A DNA stretch of 64,000 nt from Streptomyces lucensis JCM 4490 (lineage in GTDB: Bacteria; Actinomycetota; Actinomycetes; Streptomycetales; Streptomycetaceae): the NCBI RefSeq assembly GCF_014650035.1, contig NZ_BMUE01000014.1, forward strand, positions 1 to 64,000, given 5' to 3'. Under the pieces are notes generated by a model that was not told the origin of the DNA, ran no database searches, and worked only from the letters and a program-made list of their open reading frames with translations. Shown in pieces: positions 35,201 through 43,598 of this stretch (position 1 is its first letter; each line of letters opens with the position of its first letter). Position numbers and translations under genes: made by a program.

Positions 35201-35497
35201 ACCAACGGCCTGCTGCACCTCGGGCTCGTCGCCCGGGCCGCCGGTGACCCGGCGCGGGCCCGTGCCCTGCTGGTCCGGGCACTGGATCTGGAGCGGGTCG
35301 CGGGCTCGCGCTCCGCCGCCGGATGGGTCGCCGTCATGCTGGCACGGCTGCTGCGGCAGGAGGGCGAGGACGAGGCCGCGCGGGCGGCCGAGGCCCGGGC
35401 CGGCGCCCTCTTCGCCGGCCTCGGCGACAGCCGTGGACCGGACGTCCCGCGGCGCACGGCGCCCGGTGCGCGAGGACGCAAAGTGTCTGCTGAGTGA
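32270..35497 (+). CDS. AfsR/SARP-like regulator: winged HTH-BTAD-NB-ARC-TPR
   Basis: This 1075-aa protein starts at an ATG after GAGGGC. An in-frame GTG at 32258 behind TAACCT is an alternative. Domains in order: OmpR-type winged helix (about 1-90, with RIRLLGGF and LWPD), bacterial transcriptional activation domain (about 95-245), NB-ARC ATPase with P-loop LTGTGGCGKTRLAL, LVLDNCEHL as Walker B, and GMPLALELAA. A long TPR-like helical region fills the C-terminal 450 residues. Such regulators bind direct repeats and activate nearby operons. Its stop lies in an inverted repeat just before the flavin oxidase gene, which makes that gene its likely target. No LuxR domain is present. Confidence 0.93.
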   Translation: MGDEVRIRLLGGFAVAVGDRPVAAGAWRLRKARTVLKLLCLAPGRRMHRERLCDLLWPDLDAVAAANNLHQVLHAARRALAAAGAPADVVVLRDDMVLLGGGTVVSTDLDAFDAAARRAVDGGGTPDYRAALALAGAGLLPEDRYEPWASAAAEALDRRCTALRLGLGEALEREHRLAEATEVLEALVAGDPLNEPGHRALMRVLAGAGRRREALGVYERLREALGRDTGTDPDPRTRRLYRTLLADSVEARTEAPRPRRHALPEPATDLIGREREMTEVAELLGRNRLLTLTGTGGCGKTRLALAVAARRGGSFRDGAWFVDLAGLTEPDLVPETVAAAMGVRLPPSGASRDALVAQLGDRETLLVLDNCEHLVDACAALASQLIAHCPGVSVLATSREALRSYGERTFRVPSLGLPDPCRLPSVAELGRFASVRLFVERAADAAPGFELTDRNAAAVARICFRLDGMPLALELAAARVPVLAPGQIAERLDDALTLLGRGSRRGATRQETLLATLEWSHRLLDDGERRLLRRLAVFAGGFSLAAAEEICADGAPGAPVLDLIGRLADKSLVVAEPKPDEVRYRLLETIRQYAADRLRAAGETAAVEAAHRRFYLGLAEARDREPPTGVSGAASLELEADYGNLRAAWRSLLCHEPDRALRLAVALRSFWPERGRLAEGRRWLDDTLAAAPEPSPERARALMARAVLAIRLGDGSPLRDIAGQIVGVHRRRADPAALAHAHFQQAVLLWMRGAWDSAGAALDLARGLGREAGEPSVLAAAAHLDGVRAAGRGDGRVACAACRETLRLLDDVAAGTGPFLPVMTPGYTAEVDGVGQVSLFFEETVLAGRTVGPSRAVGYALANLAWASRLDGDTGAAVDAGERAVDRFRTLDDPHGESLALNVLGNVHRGRGDLGRARECLDAALSLRRRLGDRREEGITLGCLGLLRLAAGDNGGARTALARVLAGFEETDDVPGITNGLLHLGLVARAAGDPARARALLVRALDLERVAGSRSAAGWVAVMLARLLRQEGEDEAARAAEARAGALFAGLGDSRGPDVPRRTAPGARGRKVSAE

Positions 35498-35546
35498 GTG
35501 CTGAGCGGCGCCGCCTACCGTCCTTCGTGTCGGTGCAAGCACTCAC
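35494..35546. promoter_or_regulatory. Separated 9-bp inverted repeat before the oxidase gene
   Basis: GTGAGTGCT (35494-35502) and AGCACTCAC (35538-35546) are exact complements 35 bp apart. The left arm overlaps the TGA of the AfsR-like gene. The right arm ends 5 bp before AGGAG, the ribosome site of the oxidase. It may be an operator or a looped leader structure. Confidence 0.55.
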
Positions 35547-35561
35547 ACCAAGGAGCCGATC

Positions 35562-36977
35562 ATGTCGATCGACACGGCCAAGGGAATCCTGGGGGACGCC
35601 ACCGTCGCCGAGCTGGAGGCAGACCTGCGCGGCACCGTCGTCCGGGCCGGCGACCCCGGCTACGACCGGGCCCGTGCGGTCTGGAACGCCGCTCACGACA
35701 AGCACCCGGCGCTCGTCGTGCGGTGCGCCGGGACCGCGGACGTCGTCCGCGCCGTCGAGTTCGCCCGCAGCCAGGACCTGCTGGTCGCGGTGCGCGGCGG
35801 CGCCCACAGCATCGCCGGGTTCTCCACCTGCGACGACGGCATCGTCATCGACCTGTCGCCCATGAAGGGCGCCGTCGTCGATCCCGCGGGTCGCCGGGTG
35901 GTCGCCCAGCCCGGCCTGACCTGGGGGGAACTCGACCGCGAGACGCAGGCCTCCGGCCTCGCCGTGACCGGCGGCCTGGTCTCCACGACCGGGATCTCCG
36001 GCTTCACGCTCGGCGGCGGTGTGGGCTGGCTGCTGCGCCGCCACGGTCTGGCCTCCGACAATCTCACGGCGGCCGAGGTCGTCACCGCCGACGGCCGCGT
36101 GGTGCGCGCGGACGCGCACGAGAACTCCGAGCTGTTCTGGGCGCTGCGCGGCGGCGGCGGCAACTTCGGGGTCGTGACCTCGCTGGAGTACCGGCTGCAC
36201 CCGGTCGGGCCGCAGGTGCTGGCCGGTCTGATCGTCTACCCCGTGGAGCAGGCCCGTCGGGTGCTCGAGGGCTGGCGTGAGCTGATCGCGGGCATGCCCG
36301 ACGAGCTGACGACACTGGTCGACCTGACCACGGCGCCCCCGCTGCCCTTCCTGCCGCCGGAGGTCCACGGCACCCGCGTCGTGGTCCTGGCCGGGATGTA
36401 CGCGGGCGACCCCGCGGCGGGAGAGGCGGCCGTCGGCCCGCTGCGCAGGCTGGGGACGCCGATCGCCGACCTCATGGCCCCCATGCCGTACACGGCGATG
36501 CAGTCCCTGCTCGACCCCCTGTGGACGGCCGGGGCCCACAACTACTTCACGTCCGCGTTCATCGAGCCGTCCGACGCCGCCCTCGACGCCGTGCTACGGC
36601 GCCACCTGACGACGCCCACGCCCTTCAGCGAGGTGCACCTGCACCAGCTGGGCGGCGCCTTCGCCCGCGTACCCGCCGACGCCACGGCCTTCAGCCAGCG
36701 GGAGCCGGGCGTGCTGTGCAACGTGATCGCCCGGTCCCCCGGCGCGACGGACTTCGGCGCGCACGTCTCCTGGGCCCGCGAGACCCGCGCGGAGATCGCA
36801 CGCCACGGCCACGGAGCCATGTACGTCAACTTCACCGGCGACGCCGCCGAGGACAAGGTGCGGGCCTCCTACCCCGACGCGGTGCGCGAACGGCTCGTCC
36901 GGGTCAAGGACGACTTCGACCCGACGAACATGTTCCGCCTCAACCAGAACATCCGCCCCTCGGCCGCGGCGTCGTGA
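35562..36977 (+). CDS. FAD-linked oxidase of the berberine-bridge-enzyme type, single covalent site
   Basis: This 471-aa protein starts at an ATG after AGGAG. The PP-loop reads VAVRGGAHSIAG, whose His is the usual covalent FAD ligand. The second covalent position, CPTVG in bicovalent enzymes, reads VSTTGISGFTLGGGVGW, so Cys is absent and FAD should be bound through His only. The C-terminus has the BBE motif YVNFTGD and DPTNMFRLNQNI. Members oxidise alcohols, sugars or alkaloid-like substrates. No signal peptide is seen, so it works in the cytoplasm. It follows the AfsR-like regulator by 64 bp and is probably controlled by it. Confidence 0.93.
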   Translation: MSIDTAKGILGDATVAELEADLRGTVVRAGDPGYDRARAVWNAAHDKHPALVVRCAGTADVVRAVEFARSQDLLVAVRGGAHSIAGFSTCDDGIVIDLSPMKGAVVDPAGRRVVAQPGLTWGELDRETQASGLAVTGGLVSTTGISGFTLGGGVGWLLRRHGLASDNLTAAEVVTADGRVVRADAHENSELFWALRGGGGNFGVVTSLEYRLHPVGPQVLAGLIVYPVEQARRVLEGWRELIAGMPDELTTLVDLTTAPPLPFLPPEVHGTRVVVLAGMYAGDPAAGEAAVGPLRRLGTPIADLMAPMPYTAMQSLLDPLWTAGAHNYFTSAFIEPSDAALDAVLRRHLTTPTPFSEVHLHQLGGAFARVPADATAFSQREPGVLCNVIARSPGATDFGAHVSWARETRAEIARHGHGAMYVNFTGDAAEDKVRASYPDAVRERLVRVKDDFDPTNMFRLNQNIRPSAAAS

Positions 36978-37000
36978 GGCGTGCCGGCCGCGGCCCGGGA

Positions 37001-39790
37001 TCAGAACGCGATGTCGTCGAAGAGCACGGACATGTCGGGCTCCCGGACGCGGCCCAGGGTCTGTTCGGCCCAGATCACCTTGCCCCGCGCCGCGTACCGG
37101 GTGCCCCAGCCGTCCGCGAACTGGGAGACGAGGAACAGTCCGCGGCCGCCTTCGTCGGTGGTGGCCGCGCGCCGCAGGCGCGGTGAGGTGCTGCTGCCGT
37201 CCGACACCTCGCAGACGAGGGTGCGGCCCAGCAGCAGTCTGACGCGCACGGGCGGGGCGCCGTAGCGGATCGCGTTGGTGAGGAGTTCGCTGAGGATGAG
37301 TTCCGTGCTGAACGCCTGCTCCTCCAGCCCCCAGTCGGTGAGCCGCCGGTTCACCTCGGCGCGGGTGCGGGAGACGGCCGACACGTCGAACGGCACGTCC
37401 CAGGCCGCGACCCGGGACGGGTCGAGCAGCCGGGTCCGGGCCACCAGCAGCGCCACGTCGTCGCTGGGGTGGTCGGGCAGCATCGCGTCCATCAGGGCCC
37501 GGCAGGTCTCCTCCGGCGTCCCGCCGGCCCGGGCGACGGTGGAGCGGAGCAGCTCCAGTCCCTCGTCGATGTCCCGCCCCCGGTTCTCCACGAGGCCGTC
37601 GGTGAACAGCACGAGGCGGCTGCCCTCGGGCAGGTCCAGCTCGCCGGCCTCGAAGGGATGCCCGCCCACGCCCAGGGGCGGCGCCAGCGGGAGGTCGGGA
37701 AAGGTCACCCGGCCGCCGGCGTCCACGACGGCGGGGGCCAGGTGCCCGGCGCGGGAGAGGGTGCAATGCCCGCCCGCCGGGTCGTAGATGGCGTAGATGC
37801 AGGTGGCGCCGGTGAGCGGGGCGCGGTCGTCCGCGTCGTGCGCCGTGTGGGTGTCCAGCCGGGCCACCATCTCGTCGAGATGCCCGAGCAGCTCGTCCGG
37901 GGCCAGGTCGAGCGAGGAGAAGTTGAGCACGGCGGTCCGCAGCCGTCCCATGGTCACCGCGGCCTGCAGGCCGTGCCCCACGATGTCCCCGACGACCAGG
38001 GCGACCCGGAAGCCGGGCAGCGGGATGACGTCGAACCAGTCCCCGCCCACACCGGACCGGGCCGGCAGATAGCGTGAGGCGATCTCCAGCGCGTCCTGTT
38101 CCGGCAGGCCCGGGGGCAGCAGGCTGCGCTGCAGGGTCTCGGCCATCTCGTGTTCGCGGGAGTACCGGCGGGCGTTGTCGATCGCGACGGCGGCCCGGGC
38201 CACCAGTTCCTCGGCCACGGCGACGTCCTCGTCCTCGAACCGGGGGAAGTCCGCCGCGCGCCAGAAGTTGACCATGCCGAGGACCACCCCGCGGGCCCGC
38301 AGCGGCACCGAGACCAGGGAGTGGATGCCGTACTCGAGCGCCTCCAGGGCGCCCTCCGGGTCCTGGGCCCGCCAGTCCTGCGCGTCGTGCAGGTCCGGCA
38401 CCAGGACGGCCTTGCCCCGCTGCAGCGCCGCCACCATCGGGGTGTCGGCCACCACGAAGCGGATCAGTTCCCCCACCGGCTGCAGGGGGTGCCCGGTCCG
38501 TGACGCCCGCAGCGCGGTGCGCCGCATCCGGTACACGGCGCCCGTGGGCTCGTCGCCGCGCAGTACGGCCTCGAGGAGTTCCACGGTGACGATGTCGGCC
38601 AGCCGGGGGACCGCCACCTCGGCCAGCTCCTGCGCGGTACGCCGCACGTCGAGCGTGGTGCCGATGCGCGTGCCCGCCTCGTACAGGAAGGACAGCCGGC
38701 CCCGTGCCACCTGGGCCTGGCCGGAGAGGGCCCTGAGTTCCGTGGTGTCGCGGAAGGTGGCGACCAGCCCCTGGCCGCCGCCGTACGGCGCGGTGAGCCG
38801 GACGTTCACCGCCAGCAGCCGGTCGCCGGCCCGGACCACCTCGTCGGACACGGCCTCGCCGGCGACGAGCAGCCGGGTCGGACCGGGCCCCAGCCCCAGT
38901 TCGGTGACCTGCCGACGGTCGGCGTCCTCGGGGAGGCCGAGCAGCCGGCGTGCCTCGTCGTTGGCGAGCAGGACGCGCCCGTCGCCGCCGACGATCAGGA
39001 CTCCCTCGCGCACCGCGTGCAGCACGGCGTCGTGGTGCTCGTACATCCGGGTCATCTCGGCCGGACCGAGTCCGTGGGTCTGCCGCAGCAGCCGGCGGCT
39101 GACGAGAGCCGTGCCGGCGGTCGACAGCAGCAGCGCCCCCGCGGCCGCGCCGAGCAGCATCGGGAGCTGCTGGTTGAGCACGTGGGTGAGGTTGGCGTAC
39201 CGGATGCCGGCGCTGACGATGCCGACGACGCGTCTGCTGGCGTCCGTCACGGGTACGACCGCGCGGACGGCGTCGCCCGGACGGCCGTGGAAGGTCTCCG
39301 TGTACGCCTCCCCCGCGGTGGCCGGGCCGACGCCCGGAGCCTTCTTGCCGATGAGGGCCGGGTCGGAGGAGTCGGCGACCCTGACACCGTGTTCGTCCAT
39401 GAGGGTCATGAAGTCGACGCCGGCCGCCTTTCCGGCCTGCTCCACGGAGGTCTGCAGCCGTGCCGTCGGGTCCGCCGACCGCAGCGCGAGTGCCGTGCCG
39501 GGGGCGTGCGCGTAGGCCTCCGCCGCGGCCAGCGACCGGTCCCGTGCGCTGCGCTCGGCGTCGTAGCGGCCCTGCAGCACCAGGGCGGTGGCGGCCACCG
39601 CGACCAGCACCAGCACGATGAGCGCCTGGAGCAGGAACACCTGGGCGGCGAGGGTGCGGACGCTCAGGGACGGCGAGAGGCGGCGCCCGGGTGACCACCG
39701 GAAGCCTTTACGACGGGACGGACCGGACGACCGCCGTGTGCCGGGTGGCGGCGCCGCTCTCGCCCAGGGCCGGCGGGAACGTCCGCGCAT
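37001..39790 (-). CDS. Multidomain sensor phosphatase: sCache-PAS-GAF-SpoIIE(PP2C)-HATPase
   Basis: This 929-aa protein has its start after AAAAGGGAC. Domain order: membrane span about 50-72; extracellular CitA/sCache-like sensor (about 75-200, with ALIGKKAPG and ASRRVVGIVSAGI); membrane span about 208-230; PAS (VLHAVREGVLIVGGDGRVL); GAF (about 360-530); PP2C_SIG with GGDWFDVIPL, VGDIVGHGL, LSRAGHLAP and LFTDGLVE; and a C-terminal RsbW-like HATPase (SELLTNAIRYG, GGRGLFLV). It senses an extracellular small molecule and controls partner-switching sigma regulation, combining phosphatase and anti-sigma-kinase modules. The next gene is divergent, across 140 bp. Confidence 0.94.
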   Translation of the reverse strand: MRGRSRRPWARAAPPPGTRRSSGPSRRKGFRWSPGRRLSPSLSVRTLAAQVFLLQALIVLVLVAVAATALVLQGRYDAERSARDRSLAAAEAYAHAPGTALALRSADPTARLQTSVEQAGKAAGVDFMTLMDEHGVRVADSSDPALIGKKAPGVGPATAGEAYTETFHGRPGDAVRAVVPVTDASRRVVGIVSAGIRYANLTHVLNQQLPMLLGAAAGALLLSTAGTALVSRRLLRQTHGLGPAEMTRMYEHHDAVLHAVREGVLIVGGDGRVLLANDEARRLLGLPEDADRRQVTELGLGPGPTRLLVAGEAVSDEVVRAGDRLLAVNVRLTAPYGGGQGLVATFRDTTELRALSGQAQVARGRLSFLYEAGTRIGTTLDVRRTAQELAEVAVPRLADIVTVELLEAVLRGDEPTGAVYRMRRTALRASRTGHPLQPVGELIRFVVADTPMVAALQRGKAVLVPDLHDAQDWRAQDPEGALEALEYGIHSLVSVPLRARGVVLGMVNFWRAADFPRFEDEDVAVAEELVARAAVAIDNARRYSREHEMAETLQRSLLPPGLPEQDALEIASRYLPARSGVGGDWFDVIPLPGFRVALVVGDIVGHGLQAAVTMGRLRTAVLNFSSLDLAPDELLGHLDEMVARLDTHTAHDADDRAPLTGATCIYAIYDPAGGHCTLSRAGHLAPAVVDAGGRVTFPDLPLAPPLGVGGHPFEAGELDLPEGSRLVLFTDGLVENRGRDIDEGLELLRSTVARAGGTPEETCRALMDAMLPDHPSDDVALLVARTRLLDPSRVAAWDVPFDVSAVSRTRAEVNRRLTDWGLEEQAFSTELILSELLTNAIRYGAPPVRVRLLLGRTLVCEVSDGSSTSPRLRRAATTDEGGRGLFLVSQFADGWGTRYAARGKVIWAEQTLGRVREPDMSVLFDDIAF

Positions 39791-39918
39791 GTCCCTTTTC
39801 TAGCACTGGGCCCGCGTGTCCGGCGACCGCTGCCCGTTCCCTCCGGCGCGCCACGCAGCGGGTCTTACGGACCGGTGACGTGCGGCTCGGCCGCGCGGGT
39901 CCGCGGCGCGGCCGGCTC

Positions 39919-39930
39919 TAGCGTGGCCGT
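39919..39930 (+). promoter_or_regulatory. Leaderless -10 element of the epimerase gene
   Basis: TAGCGT at 39919-39924, then 6 nt, then ATG. No Shine-Dalgarno site is present. Confidence 0.6.
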
Positions 39931-40932
39931 ATGCGCGTACTGGTCACCGGCGGTGCCGGCTTCATCGGGTCCCATGTCGTCACGGCGTTGCGGGAGGGAG
40001 GGCACGAGCCGCTGGTGTACGACGTCCGGGAGGACCCTGGTGCGGACGTCCGCGACGCGGCGGCCCTCGCCCGGGCGCTGGCCGGTGCGGACGCCGTCTG
40101 CCATCAGGCGGCCATGGTCGGGCTCGGCGACGGGGTCGCCGACGCGGCGGAGTACGTCTCGCGCAACGACCTGGGTACGGCCGTGCTGCTCGCCGCCATG
40201 GCGCGGGCGGGGGTGCGGCACCTGGTGCTGGCCGGCTCGATGGTCGTGTACGGGGAGGGCCGGTACACGTGCCCGCGGCACGGTGCCGTACGGCCCGGTC
40301 CGCGCGCCGTGGCCGATCTCGACGCGGGCTCCTTCGAGCCCCGCTGCCCGGAGTGCGGCGCGGACCTCGCACCGGGCCTGGTCGGTGAGGACGCCCCGGC
40401 CGATCCCCGGAACGTGTACGCGGCCACCAAGCTCGCCCAGGAGCACCTGGCCGCCGCCTGGGCCCGCTGCACGGGCGGGTCGGCGGTGTCGCTGCGGTAC
40501 CACAACGTGTACGGCCCGCGCATGCCGCGCGACACCCCGTACGCCGGGGTCGCGTCCTTCTTCCGCTCGGCGCTCGCCCGCGGGCAGGCGCCCCGGGTGT
40601 TCGAGGACGGGCGGCAGCGGCGGGACTTCGTGCACGTGCGGGACGTGGCCGCGGCGAACGTCGCGGCGCTGGAGGCGCGGGCCGCGCCGGGAGTCCTCAC
40701 GGCGTACAACACCGGCAGCGGCGAGCCGCACACCGTGGGCGAGATGGCGCGGGCGCTGTCCGCCGCGTGCGGTGGCCCGCTGCCGGTGGTCACCGGGGAG
40801 TACCGGTTGGGCGACGTCCGGCACATCACCGCGGACTCCTCGCGGCTGCGGGCCGCGCTGGGCTGGCGGCCGCGGGTGGGGTTCGCGGACGGCATGAAGG
40901 AGTTCGCGCGGGCCGGACTGCGGGAGGAGTGA
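39931..40932 (+). CDS. NAD-dependent sugar epimerase/dehydratase with inserted zinc-ribbon-like loop
   Basis: This 333-aa extended short-chain dehydrogenase has TGGAGFIGSH (6-15) for NAD, SMVVYGEG as the Ser region and YAATK as the catalytic Tyr-Lys. Between the Ser and Tyr motifs lies an insertion of about 35 residues, starting TCPRHG and ending CPECG, a likely metal-binding knuckle (Cys, His, Cys, Cys) that standard UDP-glucose epimerases lack. The start is leaderless (TAGCGT plus 6 nt). It is convergent with the histidine kinase gene, with one base between the stop codons. It probably makes an NDP-sugar for the nearby glycosyltransferases, but the substrate is unknown. Confidence 0.9.
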   Translation: MRVLVTGGAGFIGSHVVTALREGGHEPLVYDVREDPGADVRDAAALARALAGADAVCHQAAMVGLGDGVADAAEYVSRNDLGTAVLLAAMARAGVRHLVLAGSMVVYGEGRYTCPRHGAVRPGPRAVADLDAGSFEPRCPECGADLAPGLVGEDAPADPRNVYAATKLAQEHLAAAWARCTGGSAVSLRYHNVYGPRMPRDTPYAGVASFFRSALARGQAPRVFEDGRQRRDFVHVRDVAAANVAALEARAAPGVLTAYNTGSGEPHTVGEMARALSAACGGPLPVVTGEYRLGDVRHITADSSRLRAALGWRPRVGFADGMKEFARAGLREE

Positions 40933-40933
40933 G

Positions 40934-42043
40934 TCAGGGTGCGGCCGGGAGGGTCACCTCGAAGCGGCAGCCGCCCGGGATGTTGCGGACGGTCGCCCGG
41001 CCCCGGTGGGCCTCCACGATGCCGCGCACGATGGCGAGGCCGAGGCCCGCGCCCGCAGGGGGCGTGCGGGCGTCGGTGCCGCGCCAGCCGGTGTCGAAGA
41101 CGCGCGGCAGGTCCTCCTCGGGGATGCCGCCGCACCCGTCGGTGACGGACAGCACCACCCCCTCTCCGGTGCGCTCGGCGGCGACCGCCACCGTGCCGTC
41201 GGCCGGCGTCCGGCGGATGGCGTTCACCAGCAGGTTGCCGAGCACCCGGCTCATCTCCCTGCCGTCCACCTCCACCGGCAGCGGTTCGACGCGGTCGCCG
41301 ACCAGCCGTACCCCGTGTTCCCGGGCGAGCGGATCGGCTCCCGCCAGGGCGTCGCCGACCAGGTCGTACAGCGAGATGCGCGAGGGGGTCAGCGGGAGGG
41401 TGCCCGCATGGATGCGGGAGAGTTCGAACAGGTCGCCGACCATGTCGTTGAGCCGTTCGACCTCGGTGCGCATCTGCCTCAGGTAGCGGCCGGGGTCGGC
41501 CGCTACGCCGTCCTCCAGCGCCTCGGACATGGCCCGCAGTCCGGCCAGCGGGGTGCGCAGGTCGTGCGAGATCCAGGCGACCAGCTCGCGCCGGGAGGTC
41601 TCCAGCGCCCGCTCACGGGCCCGCGACTCGGCGAGCCTGGCGCTGGTCGCGGCCAGCTCACGGCTGAGCGCGTCCAGTTCGGCGGTGCCCGGGACCGCGG
41701 GGGCGGCGAACTCGCCGCCGTCGCCGAAGTGGCGGGCGGCTTCGGCGAGTTCGCGGCTGCGGGCGACGACCCAGCGGCCGAGCAGCAGCGCGGTGGCCAG
41801 CGAGACGACGGCGGCCATCGCGACGACGGTGGTGACGACGGTCAGGTCGTGCGGGGAGAGGAACATCGCCCAAGCGACGGCGAGCGTGCCGGCGAGCATC
41901 GCGACGACGCCGACCGCCGCGACCACGGTGAGCGAGGCGGTGAGCGAGCGTCGCCGGATCAGGCGCAGCACGCCGGCTCCGGCGAGTCCGGCGGCCGCTG
42001 CGGCGGCGAAGGCGTACAGGGCTATGAGGAGGGTGTCGCGCAT
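40934..42043 (-). CDS. Two-component sensor histidine kinase
   Basis: This 369-aa protein has two or three N-terminal membrane spans (about 5-28, 38-62 and 70-92), a short HAMP-like linker, a HisKA domain with the phospho-His in VAWISHDLRTPLAG, and HATPase_c motifs NLLVNAIR, DGCGGIPEEDL and GAGLGLAIVRGI. There is little extracellular sequence, so it may sense a membrane or intracellular signal. It lies 2 bp after the response regulator gene on the same strand and forms a pair with it. Confidence 0.95.
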   Translation of the reverse strand: MRDTLLIALYAFAAAAAAGLAGAGVLRLIRRRSLTASLTVVAAVGVVAMLAGTLAVAWAMFLSPHDLTVVTTVVAMAAVVSLATALLLGRWVVARSRELAEAARHFGDGGEFAAPAVPGTAELDALSRELAATSARLAESRARERALETSRRELVAWISHDLRTPLAGLRAMSEALEDGVAADPGRYLRQMRTEVERLNDMVGDLFELSRIHAGTLPLTPSRISLYDLVGDALAGADPLAREHGVRLVGDRVEPLPVEVDGREMSRVLGNLLVNAIRRTPADGTVAVAAERTGEGVVLSVTDGCGGIPEEDLPRVFDTGWRGTDARTPPAGAGLGLAIVRGIVEAHRGRATVRNIPGGCRFEVTLPAAP

Positions 42044-42045
42044 GG

Positions 42046-42777
42046 TCAGAGCCCTGCCTCACCGGGCTCGAAACGGTAGCCCACGCCCCACACCGTCCGG
42101 ATCAGCCGCGGCCTTGCCGGGTCTTCCTCGACCTTGCCGCGCAGCCGGCGGACGTGCACGGTGACGGTCGACAGGTCACCGAAGTCCCAGCCCCAGACCT
42201 CGCGCATCAGGTCCTCGCGGCCGAAGGCGCGGCCCGGATGCCTCAGGAAGAAGGCGAGCAGGTCGAACTCCCTCAGGGTGAGGGCGAGTTCCCGGCCGTC
42301 CTTGGTGGCCGTGCGGGCCTCGGTGTCGACCGACAGTCCCGCCGCGGCCAGCCGGGAGCCGGCCGTGACGGGGCGGCTGCGGCGCAGCACCGACTCCACG
42401 CGCAGCACGAGTTCGCGGGGGCTGAAGGGCTTGGTGACGTAGTCGTCCGCGCCGACCTCCAGACCGAGGATGCGGTCGTCCTCGTCGCCCCGCGCGGTGA
42501 GCATGATGACCGGCACCGGTCCGCGGTCCCGCATCCGGCGGCACACCTCCAGTCCGTCCATGCCGGGCAGCATCAGGTCCAGCACCACGAGGTCGGGCCG
42601 GTGTGCCGCGGCGCGGGTGAGGGCGGTGGGGCCGTCGCCGGCGCGGTCGACCACGTAGCCGGCGCGGTGGAGGTATCCGGTGACGACTTCGGCGACGGTC
42701 GGGTCGTCGTCGACGACCAGGACCCGGGCCGCCCCGTCGGCGGCCGCTGTCCCGGGGAACTCGTACGGCGGTTGCAT
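42046..42777 (-). CDS. OmpR-family response regulator
   Basis: This 243-aa protein has a receiver domain with LVVDDDP, the phospho-Asp in VVLDLMLPGMDG and the Lys in VTKPFSP, followed by a winged helix ending TVTVHVRRLRGKVE and WGVGYRFEP. I chose the ATG at 42777, preceded by GAGGCT plus 6 nt (leaderless-like) and by GGGGG. An upstream extension would be low complexity. It is divergent from the glycosyltransferase gene and is the partner of the kinase just downstream. Confidence 0.95.
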   Translation of the reverse strand: MQPPYEFPGTAAADGAARVLVVDDDPTVAEVVTGYLHRAGYVVDRAGDGPTALTRAAAHRPDLVVLDLMLPGMDGLEVCRRMRDRGPVPVIMLTARGDEDDRILGLEVGADDYVTKPFSPRELVLRVESVLRRSRPVTAGSRLAAAGLSVDTEARTATKDGRELALTLREFDLLAFFLRHPGRAFGREDLMREVWGWDFGDLSTVTVHVRRLRGKVEEDPARPRLIRTVWGVGYRFEPGEAGL

Positions 42778-42890
42778 GCCCCCAGCCTCGCACCACGCGT
42801 CTTCCGGCGGCGGGGCGGCGGGTACGGCGTCCGCGTTTCGTAAGGAGCTCGCGCCCGGTATGTCCGGTCGCCGTTCGTAGGGTGAAGGAC
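42778..42890. promoter_or_regulatory. Divergent leaderless promoters
   Basis: Rightward: TAGGGT at 42878-42883, 7 nt before GTG 42891. Leftward: GAGGCT at 42784-42789, 6 nt before ATG 42777. The 113-bp spacer has no other clear element. Confidence 0.5.
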
Positions 42891-43598
42891 GTGACGACCA
42901 CTCCATCGGACATCGACGTGGTGCTGCCCTGTCTGAACGAGGCCGAGGCCCTGCCCTGGGTGCTCGCCCGGATCCCGGCCGGCTGGCGCGCCCTCGTCGT
43001 CGACAACGGTTCCACCGACGGCTCCGCCGACATCGCCCGCGCGCTGGGCGCGACGGTGGTGCACGAGCCGCGGCGCGGCTTCGGCGCCGCCTGCCACGCC
43101 GGGCTGACCGCGGCCACCGGCGACATCGTCTGCTTCTGCGACTGCGACGCCTCCCTCGACCCCTCGCTGCTGGAGGCGTTCGTGCGCGAGGTCCGGCGGG
43201 ACGCGGCCGACCTGGTGCTCGGCCGGCGGCGCCCGCGCGGCCGGGGCGCCTGGCCGGTGCACGCCCTGGCCGGCAATCTCGTGCTCGCCCGGATGCTGCG
43301 CCGGCGCACCGGGCTGCGCCTGCACGACCTGGGCCCGCTGCGCGCCGCCCGCCGCGAGGCGCTGCTCGGACTGGGCCTGACCGACCGGCGCAGCGGCTAC
43401 CCGCTGCAGATGGTCGTGCGCGCGGCCGACGCCGGCTGGCGCGTCACCGAGCACGACGTGCCCTACCTGCCGCGCGCCGGAGCGTCCAAGGTGACCGGCA
43501 CCTGGCGGGGCACCTGGCAGGCGGTGCGGGACATGGGCCGGGTCCTGTCGGAACCGCCCGCGCCGCACGCGCCGGCCGTACGGAGGCCCGTACGGTGA
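42882..43598 (+). CDS. Family 2 glycosyltransferase
   Basis: This GT-A protein is about 235 aa. It has IDVVLPCLNEAEALPWVL, VVDNGSTDGSADIA, and the DxD-like CDCDASLD. It lacks C-terminal membrane spans, so it is a soluble or peripheral dolichyl/polyprenyl-phosphate sugar synthase-like enzyme. The GTG at 42882 opens the frame, but GTG 42891 sits 7 nt after a -10 element TAGGGT and is the more likely start. It overlaps the next gene by ATG/GTGA. Together with the membrane glycosyltransferase-like gene downstream it could make a lipid-linked sugar donor. Confidence 0.9.
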   Translation: MKDVTTTPSDIDVVLPCLNEAEALPWVLARIPAGWRALVVDNGSTDGSADIARALGATVVHEPRRGFGAACHAGLTAATGDIVCFCDCDASLDPSLLEAFVREVRRDAADLVLGRRRPRGRGAWPVHALAGNLVLARMLRRRTGLRLHDLGPLRAARREALLGLGLTDRRSGYPLQMVVRAADAGWRVTEHDVPYLPRAGASKVTGTWRGTWQAVRDMGRVLSEPPAPHAPAVRRPVR

